A stretch of 64,000 nt of DNA, taken from the NCBI RefSeq assembly GCF_013205055.1, contig NZ_JABMLF010000001.1:930001-994000 (forward strand), given 5' to 3'. Position 1 is the first letter of the stretch; the number at the start of each line of letters is the position of its first letter. Under the pieces are notes generated by a model. That model was not told the origin of the DNA, did no database searches, and worked only from the letters and a program-made list of their open reading frames with translations. The DNA is from Rathayibacter sp. VKM Ac-2856 (GTDB taxonomy: Bacteria; Actinomycetota; Actinomycetes; Actinomycetales; Microbacteriaceae). Position numbers and translations under genes: made by a program. Of this stretch, positions 42,984-51,347 are shown in pieces.

Positions 42984-43475
42984 ATGGCCGACCAGCCTCA
43001 GGTCACCTGGATGACCCAGGAGTCGTACGACCGCCTCCAGGCGGAGCACACCGAGCTGTCCACCAACGGGCGCCTCGAGATCGCCAAGCGCATCGAGGTC
43101 GCGCGCGAGGAGGGCGACCTCAAGGAGAACGGCGGCTACCACGCCGCGAAGGACGAGCAGGGCAAGATCGAGGCGCGCATCCGCCAGCTCACCGCCCTGC
43201 TGCGCGAGGCCGAGATCGGCACGCCGCCCGAGAGCCACGGAGTGGTCGAGGCGGGCACGATCATCACCGCCGAGATCGCCGGCGACGAGTCGCGCTTCCT
43301 CCTCGGCAACCGCGAGATGGCGGGCGAGAGCGACCTCGACGTCTACAGCCCGCAGAGCCCCCTCGGCGGCGCCATCATGGGCCTGAAGGTCGGCGACTCG
43401 ACCACCTTCGAGGCCCCCAACGGCCGCAGCATCACGGTCAAGGTCGTCGACGTCGAAACGTGGAACGGCCACTGA
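42984..43475 (+). CDS. greA: Transcription elongation factor GreA
   Basis: GreA stimulates RNA cleavage by backtracked RNA polymerase. The 163-residue protein has the N-terminal coiled coil with the catalytic acidic tip AREEGDLKENGGYHAAKDEQ around residue 45 and the C-terminal FKBP-like domain (SPLGGAIMGLKVGD). ATG 42984 has TGAGGAG at 42971-42977. It is followed by a strong bidirectional hairpin. Confidence 0.97.
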   Translation: MADQPQVTWMTQESYDRLQAEHTELSTNGRLEIAKRIEVAREEGDLKENGGYHAAKDEQGKIEARIRQLTALLREAEIGTPPESHGVVEAGTIITAEIAGDESRFLLGNREMAGESDLDVYSPQSPLGGAIMGLKVGDSTTFEAPNGRSITVKVVDVETWNGH

Positions 43476-43500
43476 CTCGTCCCCGTCCCGTCCCCCCCTT

Positions 43501-43561
43501 CGCGAGATGCCACTTGTGCGCCCGACACGCCGTGTCGGGACGTCACAAGTGGCATCTCGCG
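43501..43561. terminator. Long bidirectional hairpin between greA and ilvA
   Basis: CGCGAGATGCCACTTGTG (43501-43518) is perfectly inverted as CACAAGTGGCATCTCGCG (43544-43561); inside, CCCGACAC (43521-43528) pairs with GTGTCGGG (43532-43539) around a 3-base loop. It is followed by TTTCT on the plus strand. The 26 paired bases exceed what termination needs. Confidence 0.85.
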
Positions 43562-43572
43562 TTTCTGCAGGG

Positions 43573-44814
43573 CTAGCCGCGTGACAGGCGGGGTTGGTAG
43601 CCGGCGTCGCGGAGGACCTGGAGGACGCGGTCCGCGTGCTCGGGGCCGCGGGTCTCGACGCTGATCTCGAGCTCGACCTCGCTGATCTGCAGGCCGCGGC
43701 CGTGCCGGGTGTGCAGCACCTCGACGACGTTGGCGTTCGCCTCCGAGATGAGGTCCGCGATCCGGGCGAGCTGGCCAGGCCGGTCCGGCAGGCCGATGCT
43801 CATCTTGAGGTAGCGCTCGGAGGCGGCGAGCCCGCGGCTGATCACGCGCTCCATCATCAGCGGGTCGATGTTGCCGCCGGAGAGGATGACCGCGGTGCGG
43901 CCCGCGTTCCGGATTTTGCCCGTGAGGATGGCGGCGATGCCGACCGCACCGGCCGGCTCGACGACGAGCTTCGCGCGCTCGAGCAGCACGAGCAGCGCCC
44001 GCGCGGTGTCGTCGTCCTCGACGGTGACGACCTCGTCGACGACCTCGCGGATGATCTCGAAGTTCAGCTGACCGGGCTTCGCGACCGCGATGCCGTCGGC
44101 GATCGTCGGCGAGATCGTGATGGCGATCGGCTCGCCGGCCGCGAGCGAGAGCGGGTAGGGCGCCGCGTTCGCCGCCTGGACTCCGATGACGCGGAGCGTC
44201 CGCCCCTCCTGCGCGGCCTTCTGCTTCGCGGCCGAGGCGACGCCGGCGATGAGTCCGCCGCCGCCGATCGGGACGACCAGCGTCTCGACGCCGGGCGCCT
44301 GCTCGAGGATCTCGAGGCCGATGGTGCCCTGGCCCGTGATGACGTCGGGGTGGTCGTACGGCGGCACGAAGACGGCGCCGGTGCGCTCGGCGAACTCGGC
44401 CGCCGCGGCGAGGGCCTCGTTGAAGATGTGCCCGCTGAGCACGACGTCCGCCCCGTAGTCGCGGGTCGCCGCGAGCTTGGGCAGCGCGACGCCGATGGGC
44501 ATGAAGATGGTCGCCTTGATGCCGAGCTCGCGCGCCGCGAAGGCGACGCCCTGCGCGTGGTTGCCGGCCGAGGCCGCGACGACTCCGCGCGCCCGCTCCT
44601 CCGCCGAGAGGTGCGAGAGCCGGAAGACGGCGCCGCGGATCTTGTAGGACCCGGTGCGCTGCAGGTTCTCGCACTTGAGGAACACGGGCGAGCCGAGCAC
44701 CTCGGCGAGGAAGCTGCTCGTCTCCATCGGGGTGTTCGCGATGACGGGCGCGAGGACGGTTCGGGCCGCCTCGAACTCGCTCAGGGTCGGTCCGACGACG
44801 CGGCTAGTCTGCAT
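43573..44814 (-). CDS. ilvA: Threonine ammonia-lyase with C-terminal ACT domain
   Basis: The 413-residue PLP enzyme deaminates threonine to 2-oxobutanoate. The PLP lysine is K58 in TGSYKIRG; ASAGNHAQGVAFAA and the glycine loop PIGGGGLIAG bind the phosphate. A single ACT domain (about 330-413: MSIGLPDRPGQLARIADLI) makes it the shorter TdcB/catabolic-like form found in actinobacteria, where it can also feed isoleucine synthesis. ATG 44814 is preferred; a TTG at 44826 is possible. Its start overlaps the preceding AI-2E gene's stop by 11 bases, so the two are coupled. Confidence 0.94.
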   Translation of the reverse strand: MQTSRVVGPTLSEFEAARTVLAPVIANTPMETSSFLAEVLGSPVFLKCENLQRTGSYKIRGAVFRLSHLSAEERARGVVAASAGNHAQGVAFAARELGIKATIFMPIGVALPKLAATRDYGADVVLSGHIFNEALAAAAEFAERTGAVFVPPYDHPDVITGQGTIGLEILEQAPGVETLVVPIGGGGLIAGVASAAKQKAAQEGRTLRVIGVQAANAAPYPLSLAAGEPIAITISPTIADGIAVAKPGQLNFEIIREVVDEVVTVEDDDTARALLVLLERAKLVVEPAGAVGIAAILTGKIRNAGRTAVILSGGNIDPLMMERVISRGLAASERYLKMSIGLPDRPGQLARIADLISEANANVVEVLHTRHGRGLQISEVELEISVETRGPEHADRVLQVLRDAGYQPRLSRG

Positions 44815-46015
44815 GCTCTTCGGCAACTCTCTCGGGGGTTCGGGTCGGCGAGCGCCAGGCTCCGCTCGCGACGTAGTTGACCATGACGTTGAGGGTCGCG
44901 ACCACGGGGACCGCGAAGAAGGCGCCCGCGATGCCGGCGACGATCGATCCGCCGGCGACCGCGAGGACGACGGCGAGCGGGTGCACCTTGACGGCGGAGC
45001 CCATGATGAGGGGCTGGAGGATGTGGCCCTCGAGCTGCTGCACGCCGAGGACGACGATCAGCAGGATGAGCGCGATGACCGGTCCGTTGTAGACCAGGGC
45101 GATGAAGACCGCGAGGGCGCCGGTGACGACCGCGCCGATCACCGGGACGAAGGAGCCGAGGAAGACGAGCACGCCGATCGGGATCGCGAGCGGGACGCCG
45201 AGGAAGAACGAGCCGAGGCCGATGCCGACCGCGTCGACGAAGGCGACCAGGATCTGCACCTTCACGAAGTTCGTCAGCGTGACCCAGCCCGCGCGGCCGG
45301 CGCCGTCGACGGCGCCGCGGGCGCGGTGCGGGAAGAGCCGCACGACCCAGCGCCAGATGTTCGGGCCGTCGATCAGGATGAAGAGGGTGGAGAACAGCGT
45401 CAGCAGGACGCCGGTGAGCACGTGGCCGACCGTCGAGCCGACGCTCAGCGCACCGCTGACGAGCATCCCCGAGTCCTGCTGCACGGCGGCGAGCGCCTGC
45501 TGCGCGTACTGGTTGATGTCGGTCTCGGTCAGGTGCAGCGGCCCCTCGAGCAGCCACGTCTTGAGGTCGTCGTACGACTCCACCGTCTGGCGGCTGAGGT
45601 CGTCGAAGCCGGAGTAGACCTGCGTGACGACCAGGAAGAGCAGGCCGCCGATCACGACCACGATGCCGAGCTCGGCCACCACGATCGCGAGCCACTTGGG
45701 CCAGTGGTGGCGCTGGAGGAACGTCGCGAACGGCACCAGGAGCGCCGCGATGACGATCGCCAGCAGCAGCGGGATGACGATCAGCCGCAGCTCGATCACG
45801 AGCAGGCCGATCACGGCGAGGGCGCCGGCCACCACGAGGATGCGCCACGCCCAGGCCCCGGCGATCCGCATCCCGGTGCTGACGAACGCCGCATCGGGGT
45901 CGAGCGGGCGGGGCTGCACGGGCTGCACGGGCCGCTCGGGAGCCGCGGTGGAGAGGGCGGCGTCGAGGGCGGCGTCGCGGGCGCCGGACGTGCGGCGGGA
46001 CCGGCCGAGTCTCAT
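44804..46015 (-). CDS. AI-2E family transporter (UPF0118)
   Basis: The 403-residue membrane protein has about eight hydrophobic segments with the family arrangement: two tight N-terminal hairpins (ILVVAGALAVIGLLVIELRLIV), a large loop with the YDDLKTWL segment, and C-terminal helices containing FVPVIGAVVTGALAVFIAL and GVQQLEGHILQPLIMG. Family members include the TqsA exporter and Na+/H+ antiporters; the name AI-2E does not prove a signalling role. A TAGTCT -10-like box 6 bases before ATG 46015 suggests a leaderless transcript. Confidence 0.93.
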   Translation of the reverse strand: MRLGRSRRTSGARDAALDAALSTAAPERPVQPVQPRPLDPDAAFVSTGMRIAGAWAWRILVVAGALAVIGLLVIELRLIVIPLLLAIVIAALLVPFATFLQRHHWPKWLAIVVAELGIVVVIGGLLFLVVTQVYSGFDDLSRQTVESYDDLKTWLLEGPLHLTETDINQYAQQALAAVQQDSGMLVSGALSVGSTVGHVLTGVLLTLFSTLFILIDGPNIWRWVVRLFPHRARGAVDGAGRAGWVTLTNFVKVQILVAFVDAVGIGLGSFFLGVPLAIPIGVLVFLGSFVPVIGAVVTGALAVFIALVYNGPVIALILLIVVLGVQQLEGHILQPLIMGSAVKVHPLAVVLAVAGGSIVAGIAGAFFAVPVVATLNVMVNYVASGAWRSPTRTPERVAEEHAD

Positions 46016-46021
46016 CCGCCC

Positions 46022-46027
46022 AGACTA
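46022..46027 (-). promoter_or_regulatory. -10 box (TAGTCT), leaderless arrangement for the AI-2E gene
   Basis: TAGTCT on the minus strand ends 6 bases before the ATG at 46015. Confidence 0.5.
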
Positions 46028-46064
46028 ATCCTTGCCGCATTCCGCGGGCGGAATCCGCGACGAC

Positions 46065-47123
46065 TCACGAGGCGGCGCGGACCGCGACCGGCCGCAGCGC
46101 CAGCGCGAGCCCGACCCGCTCCCCCGGCTCGAGCCGGAGACCGGCGGCGTGCTGGACGACGAGCTCCTCCCCCTGCTCGGTGCGGAGAGTCGAGCGCCGC
46201 ACCGGCCCGAGGAAGCTGGTCGCGACGACGACCGCGGGCAGGGCGTCCGGAGCACCGCCCGGCACGATCTCGATGTCCTCGGGGCGGAGGAACGCCGAGA
46301 CGGCGCCGTCGCCGGTCGCGGTGTCGACCAGAGGCAGGCGCGCGCCGAGCACCGAGACCCCGCCGCCGGACACGACGCCCGGGACCACGTTCGAGAGACC
46401 GACGAAGTGCGCGACGAACGGCGTCGAGGGCCGCGCGTAGAGGTCCTCCGGCGCTCCGAGCTGCTCGATCCGCCCCGCGTTCATCACCGCCACGCGGTCG
46501 GCGACGGCGAGCGCCTCCTCCTGGTCGTGCGTGACGAAGAACGTGGTGATGCCGATCTCGGACTGCAGGCGCTTGATCTCGTCGCGCAGCTGCACGCGGA
46601 CCTTCGCGTCCAGCGCGGACAGCGGCTCGTCCAGGAGCAGGACGCGCGGGCGGGTGACCAGCGCCCGCGCCAGCGCCACCCGCTGCTGCTGACCGCCCGA
46701 GAGCTGGTGCGCGTAGCGGTCGCCGAGCGCGCCGAGGCCGACCAGGTCGAGCGCGTCCTGCGCGGCCGTCCGCCGCTCCCGGGCCGCGACACCGCGGGTG
46801 CGCAGGCCGAACTCGACGTTCTCGCGGGCGCGCAGGTGCGGGAAGAGCGAGTACGACTGGAAGACCATGCCCATGTCGCGTCGGGCGACCGGCAGGTCGG
46901 CGACATCGCGCTCGTCGACCAGGATGCGACCGGAGTCGATCCGCTCGAGCCCGCTGAGCGCGCGGAGCGCCGTGGTCTTGCCGCAGCCGGACGGGCCGAG
47001 GAGGGCGATGAACTCCCCCGGCGCCACGTCGAACGAGACGCCGTCGAGGGCGCGGGCCGCGCCGAAGTGCCGGGCGACGTCGAGGAAGCGGACGCGGGCG
47101 CCCGGGGAGAGGGGCGCGGTCAC
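46065..47123 (-). CDS. ABC importer ATP-binding protein (Pot/Fbp type)
   Basis: The 352-residue ATPase has Walker A GPSGCGKTTAL, signature LSGGQQQRVALARAL, Walker B VLLLDEPLSALDAK and the switch histidine FVTHDQEEA, followed by a C-terminal TOBE-like regulatory domain (FLRPEDIEIV onwards). This is the CUT1/PotA/FbpC class that energises importers for polyamines, iron, thiamine or 2-aminoethylphosphonate. The GTG overlaps the permease stop (GTGA). It is the last of four coupled genes. Confidence 0.94.
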   Translation of the reverse strand: MTAPLSPGARVRFLDVARHFGAARALDGVSFDVAPGEFIALLGPSGCGKTTALRALSGLERIDSGRILVDERDVADLPVARRDMGMVFQSYSLFPHLRARENVEFGLRTRGVAARERRTAAQDALDLVGLGALGDRYAHQLSGGQQQRVALARALVTRPRVLLLDEPLSALDAKVRVQLRDEIKRLQSEIGITTFFVTHDQEEALAVADRVAVMNAGRIEQLGAPEDLYARPSTPFVAHFVGLSNVVPGVVSGGGVSVLGARLPLVDTATGDGAVSAFLRPEDIEIVPGGAPDALPAVVVATSFLGPVRRSTLRTEQGEELVVQHAAGLRLEPGERVGLALALRPVAVRAAS

Positions 47124-47920
47124 GAGATGCCTTTCGGGGCGCGGCGCCCGGTCGCGACGAGGCCGATCCGCGCGAGGCGGCCGATCCCGAGCAGCAGGGC
47201 GAAGGCGAACAGGAGGGAGAGGAGGGAGAAGATCACGGCCACGTAGGCGTCCTGCTTCGACACCTGGACGAGGCCGGTCTGCAGCGTCGTGCGGCTGAGC
47301 AGCGAGGCGATCGTGTACTCGCCGAGGACGACGGCGACGGTGATCAGCGCGGCGGCGACGAGGCCCCGGCGCAGATTCGGCAGCAGCACCCGGGTGAGGA
47401 CGCCCACAGGGCCCGCACCGAGCGACCGGGCCGCCTCCGAGAGCGTGATCGCGTCCAGGCCCGCGAGGTCCGCGGCGATCGCGCGGTAGGCGTAGGGCAG
47501 CACGAGCACGCCGTAGGCGAGGGCGAGCGTCCACGGCGCCGAGCCGACGAGCCGGGTGATCACCGAGTAGACCGGCGCGAGACCGACGACCAGCACGATC
47601 GCGGGGACGGTCAGCGGGAGCAGGCAGACGAGCTCCAGCACCCGGCGCAGGCGCGGCAGGCGGATCTCGACCAGGAGCATCGTCGGCACGAGCAGCACGA
47701 GCACGATCAGGGCGGTGACCACCGCGAGGATCAGCGAGTTGCCGATGCCCTGGAAGAGCGCGCGGTAGCCGCGCTCGTTCTCCGGGTCGAGGATCGCCGT
47801 CCAGTGCGAGAGGTCGTAGCCGCCTGCGCCGCGGAGGGTGAACTCCGCCATCGCGATCAGCGGCACCGCGAAGGCGATCCCGGCGACGACGAGGACGATC
47901 CGGGACAGGGCTCGGGTCAC
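47120..47920 (-). CDS. ABC importer permease (second)
   Basis: The 266-residue permease has six hydrophobic segments and the EAA loop EAARSLGAGPVGVLTRVLLPNLRRG that contacts the ATPase. The GTG overlaps the first permease's stop, and its own stop overlaps the ATPase start. It corresponds to PotC or the second half of FbpB. The substrate cannot be decided from the permease. Confidence 0.93.
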   Translation of the reverse strand: MTRALSRIVLVVAGIAFAVPLIAMAEFTLRGAGGYDLSHWTAILDPENERGYRALFQGIGNSLILAVVTALIVLVLLVPTMLLVEIRLPRLRRVLELVCLLPLTVPAIVLVVGLAPVYSVITRLVGSAPWTLALAYGVLVLPYAYRAIAADLAGLDAITLSEAARSLGAGPVGVLTRVLLPNLRRGLVAAALITVAVVLGEYTIASLLSRTTLQTGLVQVSKQDAYVAVIFSLLSLLFAFALLLGIGRLARIGLVATGRRAPKGIS

Positions 47921-48813
47921 CGCTGCCACCGCTGCGCGCGGCGCTGCAGCAGCGCGTAGCCGGACATCAGCACGATCATCACCACGAGCATCCCGAGCGC
48001 GAGCGCTCCGGCCAGGTTCTCGCGGCCGAGGACCGTCTCGCTCACCAGGGCCGCACGGATCTGCAGGGGCACGATCTGGGCGCCCTGGCTGATCAGCGCC
48101 GCGGCCGTGGCGAAGGAGGAGAACGCGTTGGCGAACAGCAGCAGCATCGAGCCGAGGAAGGACGGGGCGAGCACGGGCACCGCGACGCGCCACCAGTAGC
48201 TCGCGGCACCGCCGCCGAGCACGGCGTTCGCCTCGGCCCACTCGGGCCGCAGCCCCTCGAGGGCGGGCAGGAAGGTGAGCACCATCAGCGGCACCTGGAA
48301 GTAGAGGTAGGGCAGGATCAGCCCCGGCAGCTGGTAGAGCCAGACGCCGTCGGCGTAGAGGTCGACGCCCGCGCCCGCGAGGAGCGTCGTCACGAGGCCC
48401 TGCACGCCGATCGTCGCGATGAAGGCGAACGCCAGCATCACTCCGCCGAACTGCGCGAGCACGCTCGCGGCGGCGTCGACGATCGTCCGGAGCGGTCCGC
48501 GCGGGTCGGCGCCGAGCAGAGCGAGGCAGACGATCCCGCCGAGGACGGCACCGAGCACCGCGGTGAGCGCGGACAGGCCGAGCGAGGCGCCGAAGGCCGA
48601 CAGGACGACGGGGTCGCCCAGCGCCGCGACGTTCGCGAGCGTGAACCGGCCGTCGCCGTCGACGAAGCCGGTGGCGACCGCGAGGACGGTCGGCACGGCC
48701 AGGAAGAGCAGGACGTACACCGCGAACGGAGCGACGCCCAGCGACGCGGGGAGACCGCGCCGTCCCCGGGCCGCGCGGGCCTCGGGGACGGCGCGGACGG
48801 AGGCGGTCGTCAC
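47917..48813 (-). CDS. ABC importer permease (first)
   Basis: The 298-residue permease has six hydrophobic segments after a basic N-terminus (ARAARGRRGLPASLG). The EAA-type loop EANAVLGGGAASYWWRVAVPVLAPSF is clear. It starts at a GTG overlapping the binding-protein stop. It corresponds to PotB or the first half of FbpB. Confidence 0.93.
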   Translation of the reverse strand: MTTASVRAVPEARAARGRRGLPASLGVAPFAVYVLLFLAVPTVLAVATGFVDGDGRFTLANVAALGDPVVLSAFGASLGLSALTAVLGAVLGGIVCLALLGADPRGPLRTIVDAAASVLAQFGGVMLAFAFIATIGVQGLVTTLLAGAGVDLYADGVWLYQLPGLILPYLYFQVPLMVLTFLPALEGLRPEWAEANAVLGGGAASYWWRVAVPVLAPSFLGSMLLLFANAFSSFATAAALISQGAQIVPLQIRAALVSETVLGRENLAGALALGMLVVMIVLMSGYALLQRRAQRWQR

Positions 48814-49949
48814 TGGATCGCCGCGGCCCACTTCTCGGCCAGCAGCGCCGAGGCGGCCTCGGTCTGCTCGGTCGTGAACTGGACGAGGTCCTCCGGAGCG
48901 GCGCCGACGGCGTCGAGGGCCTCCTGGTCGACCGTGCCCGCGTCGACCATCGCCGCGAGGCGCACCGGGTAGGCACCGGCCGCGAGGTAGAGGTTCTGCG
49001 CGGCGTCGGAGTAGAGGTACTCCTGCCACAGGCGCGCGGCGGCCGGGTGCGGTGCATCGGCGTTGATCGCCTGGTTGTAGTAGCTGCCGACCGCGGTGCC
49101 GGGCAGCACGGTCGTCGTCCACTCGCGGGTGCCCTCGTTCGCGGTCGCGGCGGCGAGGTTGTTGTAGCTCCAGTCGAAGACGACGGGGGTCTCGCCCGAG
49201 GCGATCGTCGCGTCGGTCGGGTCCAGCGGCAGGAAGTTGCCCGCGTCGTTCAGCTCCGCGAAGAAGTCGATGCCCGGCTGGACGTCGTCCGCGGATCCGC
49301 CCGACTGCACCGCGGCGAGCTGCACCGCGGCGGCGGCGGCGCCGGCCTGGGTCGGGTCGCCGTTGATCGCGACCGAGCCGCGGTAGTCGGCGCCGAGGAG
49401 GTCCTCGAGCGACTCGGGGGCGGGCACGGCGTCGGCGTCGTAGCCGATCGACATCAGGCCGGTGTAGTCGTTCACCCAGAGGCCGGTCTCCTCGCGATTG
49501 CCCTCGGGGATGTCGTCCCAGGTCTCGACCTTGTACGGCGCGAACAGGTCGGTGTTGGCGAGCGCCACCGCGGCGCCGAGGTCGAAGACGTCCGGAGCGG
49601 TGTCCTGACCCGCCAGGTTCTGCGCGGTGCTGATCTCCTCGGCGGAGGAGACGTCCGGGTCCGCGGAGTTCACGGTGATGCCGTACTCGTCCTCGAAGCC
49701 CGAGATGAGCTCGCCGTAGTTGGCCCAGTTGTCGGGCAGCGCGATGACGTTCAGCTCGCCCTCGGCCTTCGCGGCCTCGATCAGGGCGTCGAGCCCGCCG
49801 AGGTCGGCGGCGGAGGTCGCGGTCGAGGCGTCGGCGGACGCCTCTCCCGAGGAGGCGCCGGCGTCGCCGGAGCAGGCGGTGAGAGTGAGGGCGAGGGCGG
49901 CGGTCGCGGCGGCGAGCACGCCGGCGCGCGGGAAGCGCTGGGTCGTCAA
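48810..49949 (-). CDS. ABC importer substrate-binding lipoprotein
   Basis: The 379-residue protein has a signal peptide ending in the lipobox LTAC, then a Ser/Ala-rich linker and a type II periplasmic-binding fold (LNVIALPDNWANYGELISGFEDEYG, TGLMSIGYDADAVP, VVFDWSYNN). It resembles the Fe3+/polyamine/aminoethylphosphonate group. The start is a TTG at 49949 with GGAGGA immediately upstream (49953-49958), giving a normal signal peptide length. It is the first gene of the operon; the ligand is not predictable with confidence. Confidence 0.92.
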   Translation of the reverse strand: MTTQRFPRAGVLAAATAALALTLTACSGDAGASSGEASADASTATSAADLGGLDALIEAAKAEGELNVIALPDNWANYGELISGFEDEYGITVNSADPDVSSAEEISTAQNLAGQDTAPDVFDLGAAVALANTDLFAPYKVETWDDIPEGNREETGLWVNDYTGLMSIGYDADAVPAPESLEDLLGADYRGSVAINGDPTQAGAAAAAVQLAAVQSGGSADDVQPGIDFFAELNDAGNFLPLDPTDATIASGETPVVFDWSYNNLAAATANEGTREWTTTVLPGTAVGSYYNQAINADAPHPAAARLWQEYLYSDAAQNLYLAAGAYPVRLAAMVDAGTVDQEALDAVGAAPEDLVQFTTEQTEAASALLAEKWAAAIQ

Positions 49950-50105
49950 GGGTCCTCCAGGAGTCGGGTGGGCGGCCCCGGCGGGGCGCCTCGGGAAACG
50001 TAGGGTCGTCTCCCGACGCGCCGGGGCCGGGCGGGTGAACCGGACGGGAACACCCGGCGGCGGAGCGGCATCGGCACCGGACCGGCCGATGTCGGTGCCC
50101 TTCGC

Positions 50106-50111
50106 TAGCGT
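50106..50111 (+). promoter_or_regulatory. -10 box (TAGCGT) of the YcaQ-like gene
   Basis: TAGCGT lies 9 bases before the ATG at 50121, slightly more than at other genes here but still within leaderless or near-leaderless range. The interval GGGGGCACC has no good ribosome-binding site. Confidence 0.45.
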
Positions 50112-50120
50112 GGGGGCACC

Positions 50121-51347
50121 ATGACCGAGCAGCTCAGCCCCGCGCTCGCGCGCCGCATCGCCCTGGCCGCCCAGGGCTTCGGCGCCGCGCCGCCGGCGCG
50201 GGTCGGCACGCGGCAGATCCTCGGCGTGATCGACCGCATCCGGCCGCTGCAGCTCGACTCGGTGAACGTCTTCGAGCGGAGCCACTACCTCCCCGTCCTC
50301 GCCCGCCTCGGCCCCTACGACCGCGCCCTCCTCGACGCGGTCGCGTTCTCGCCGAAGGGCCACTACCTCGAGTACTGGGCGCACGAGGCCGCGCTGATCC
50401 GCCGGGCCGACCTGCCGCTCTACCGCTGGCGGATGGAGCACTACCGCCGCGTGCGGCTGCCCGAGCACGAGGGCTGGGCGGCCGAGAACCGCTCCACGCT
50501 CGACTGGCTGCGCGCGGCGCTGGCCGACGGACCGCTGCGCGCCTCCGAGATCGAGCACGAGGCGAACACGCGCACGGGCCCGTGGTGGGGCTGGTCCGAC
50601 ATCAAGCGCGGGCTCGAGGTGCTCTTCCGCTGGGGCGAGGTGGTCACCGCCGGCCGCACGCGGTTCGAGCGCTCCTACGCCCTGGCCGAGCAGGTGCTCC
50701 CCCGCGAGGTGCTCGACGCCGACATCCCGTCGGAGGACGCGGTCCGCGAGCTGGTGCGCCGATCCGCGCTCGCCCTCGGCGTCGGCACGCTCGGCGATCT
50801 CGCCGACTACCACCGGCTGCTGCAGGCGCCGACCCTCGCGGCGGTGCGCGACCTCGTCGACGCGGGCGAGCTGGTGCCGGTCGAGGTCCGCGGCTGGGAG
50901 CGCTCGGGCCGGCCGCTCCCGCTCTGGCGGCACACCGCGGCCCGCCGACCCCGCGAGCTGCGGGCCGACGCGCTGCTCTCGCCCTTCGATCCCGTCGTCT
51001 GGCACCGCCCGCGCGCCGAGCTCTTCTTCGACTTCCACTACCGGATCGAGATCTACACGCCCGCGGCGCAGCGCGTGCACGGCTACTACGTGCTGCCCGT
51101 CCTGCTCGACGACGTCATCGCGGCGCGCGTCGATCTCAAGAGCGACCGGCGGAACGGCGTGCTGCTGGTGCAGTCCGCCTGGCGCGAGCCGGGGGCGCCG
51201 CCCGACACCGCCGAGCGGCTCGCCGCGCTGCTCGTCGCGGCCGCCCGGTGGCAGGGGCTCGAGAGCGTGACGGTCGTCGGCCGCGGCACCCTCGCGTCCG
51301 ATCTCCTCAGGGCGCTGACCGCGAGCCACCGGGAGGTCCTCGCATGA
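50121..51347 (+). CDS. Winged-helix DNA glycosylase, YcaQ/AlkX type
   Basis: The 408-residue protein belongs to the HTH_42 family of tandem winged-helix DNA glycosylases. The catalytic pair in the family is QxQ in AlkZ and QxD in YcaQ; here Q44 and D46 in RPLQLDSVNV give the QxD form, the branch that unhooks crosslinked or bulky N7-alkyl adducts. Other marks are ERSHYLPVLARLG, EYWAHEA and a C-terminal barrel with DLKSDR. Its stop overlaps the TetR start (ATGA), so a dedicated regulator is likely. Confidence 0.9.
   Translation: MTEQLSPALARRIALAAQGFGAAPPARVGTRQILGVIDRIRPLQLDSVNVFERSHYLPVLARLGPYDRALLDAVAFSPKGHYLEYWAHEAALIRRADLPLYRWRMEHYRRVRLPEHEGWAAENRSTLDWLRAALADGPLRASEIEHEANTRTGPWWGWSDIKRGLEVLFRWGEVVTAGRTRFERSYALAEQVLPREVLDADIPSEDAVRELVRRSALALGVGTLGDLADYHRLLQAPTLAAVRDLVDAGELVPVEVRGWERSGRPLPLWRHTAARRPRELRADALLSPFDPVVWHRPRAELFFDFHYRIEIYTPAAQRVHGYYVLPVLLDDVIAARVDLKSDRRNGVLLVQSAWREPGAPPDTAERLAALLVAAARWQGLESVTVVGRGTLASDLLRALTASHREVLA

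Noticed and set aside
44804-46015. Evidence for quorum sensing from the AI-2E family name
   Set aside because: The family is broad and includes ion antiporters; no luxS or other AI-2 gene is in the window.
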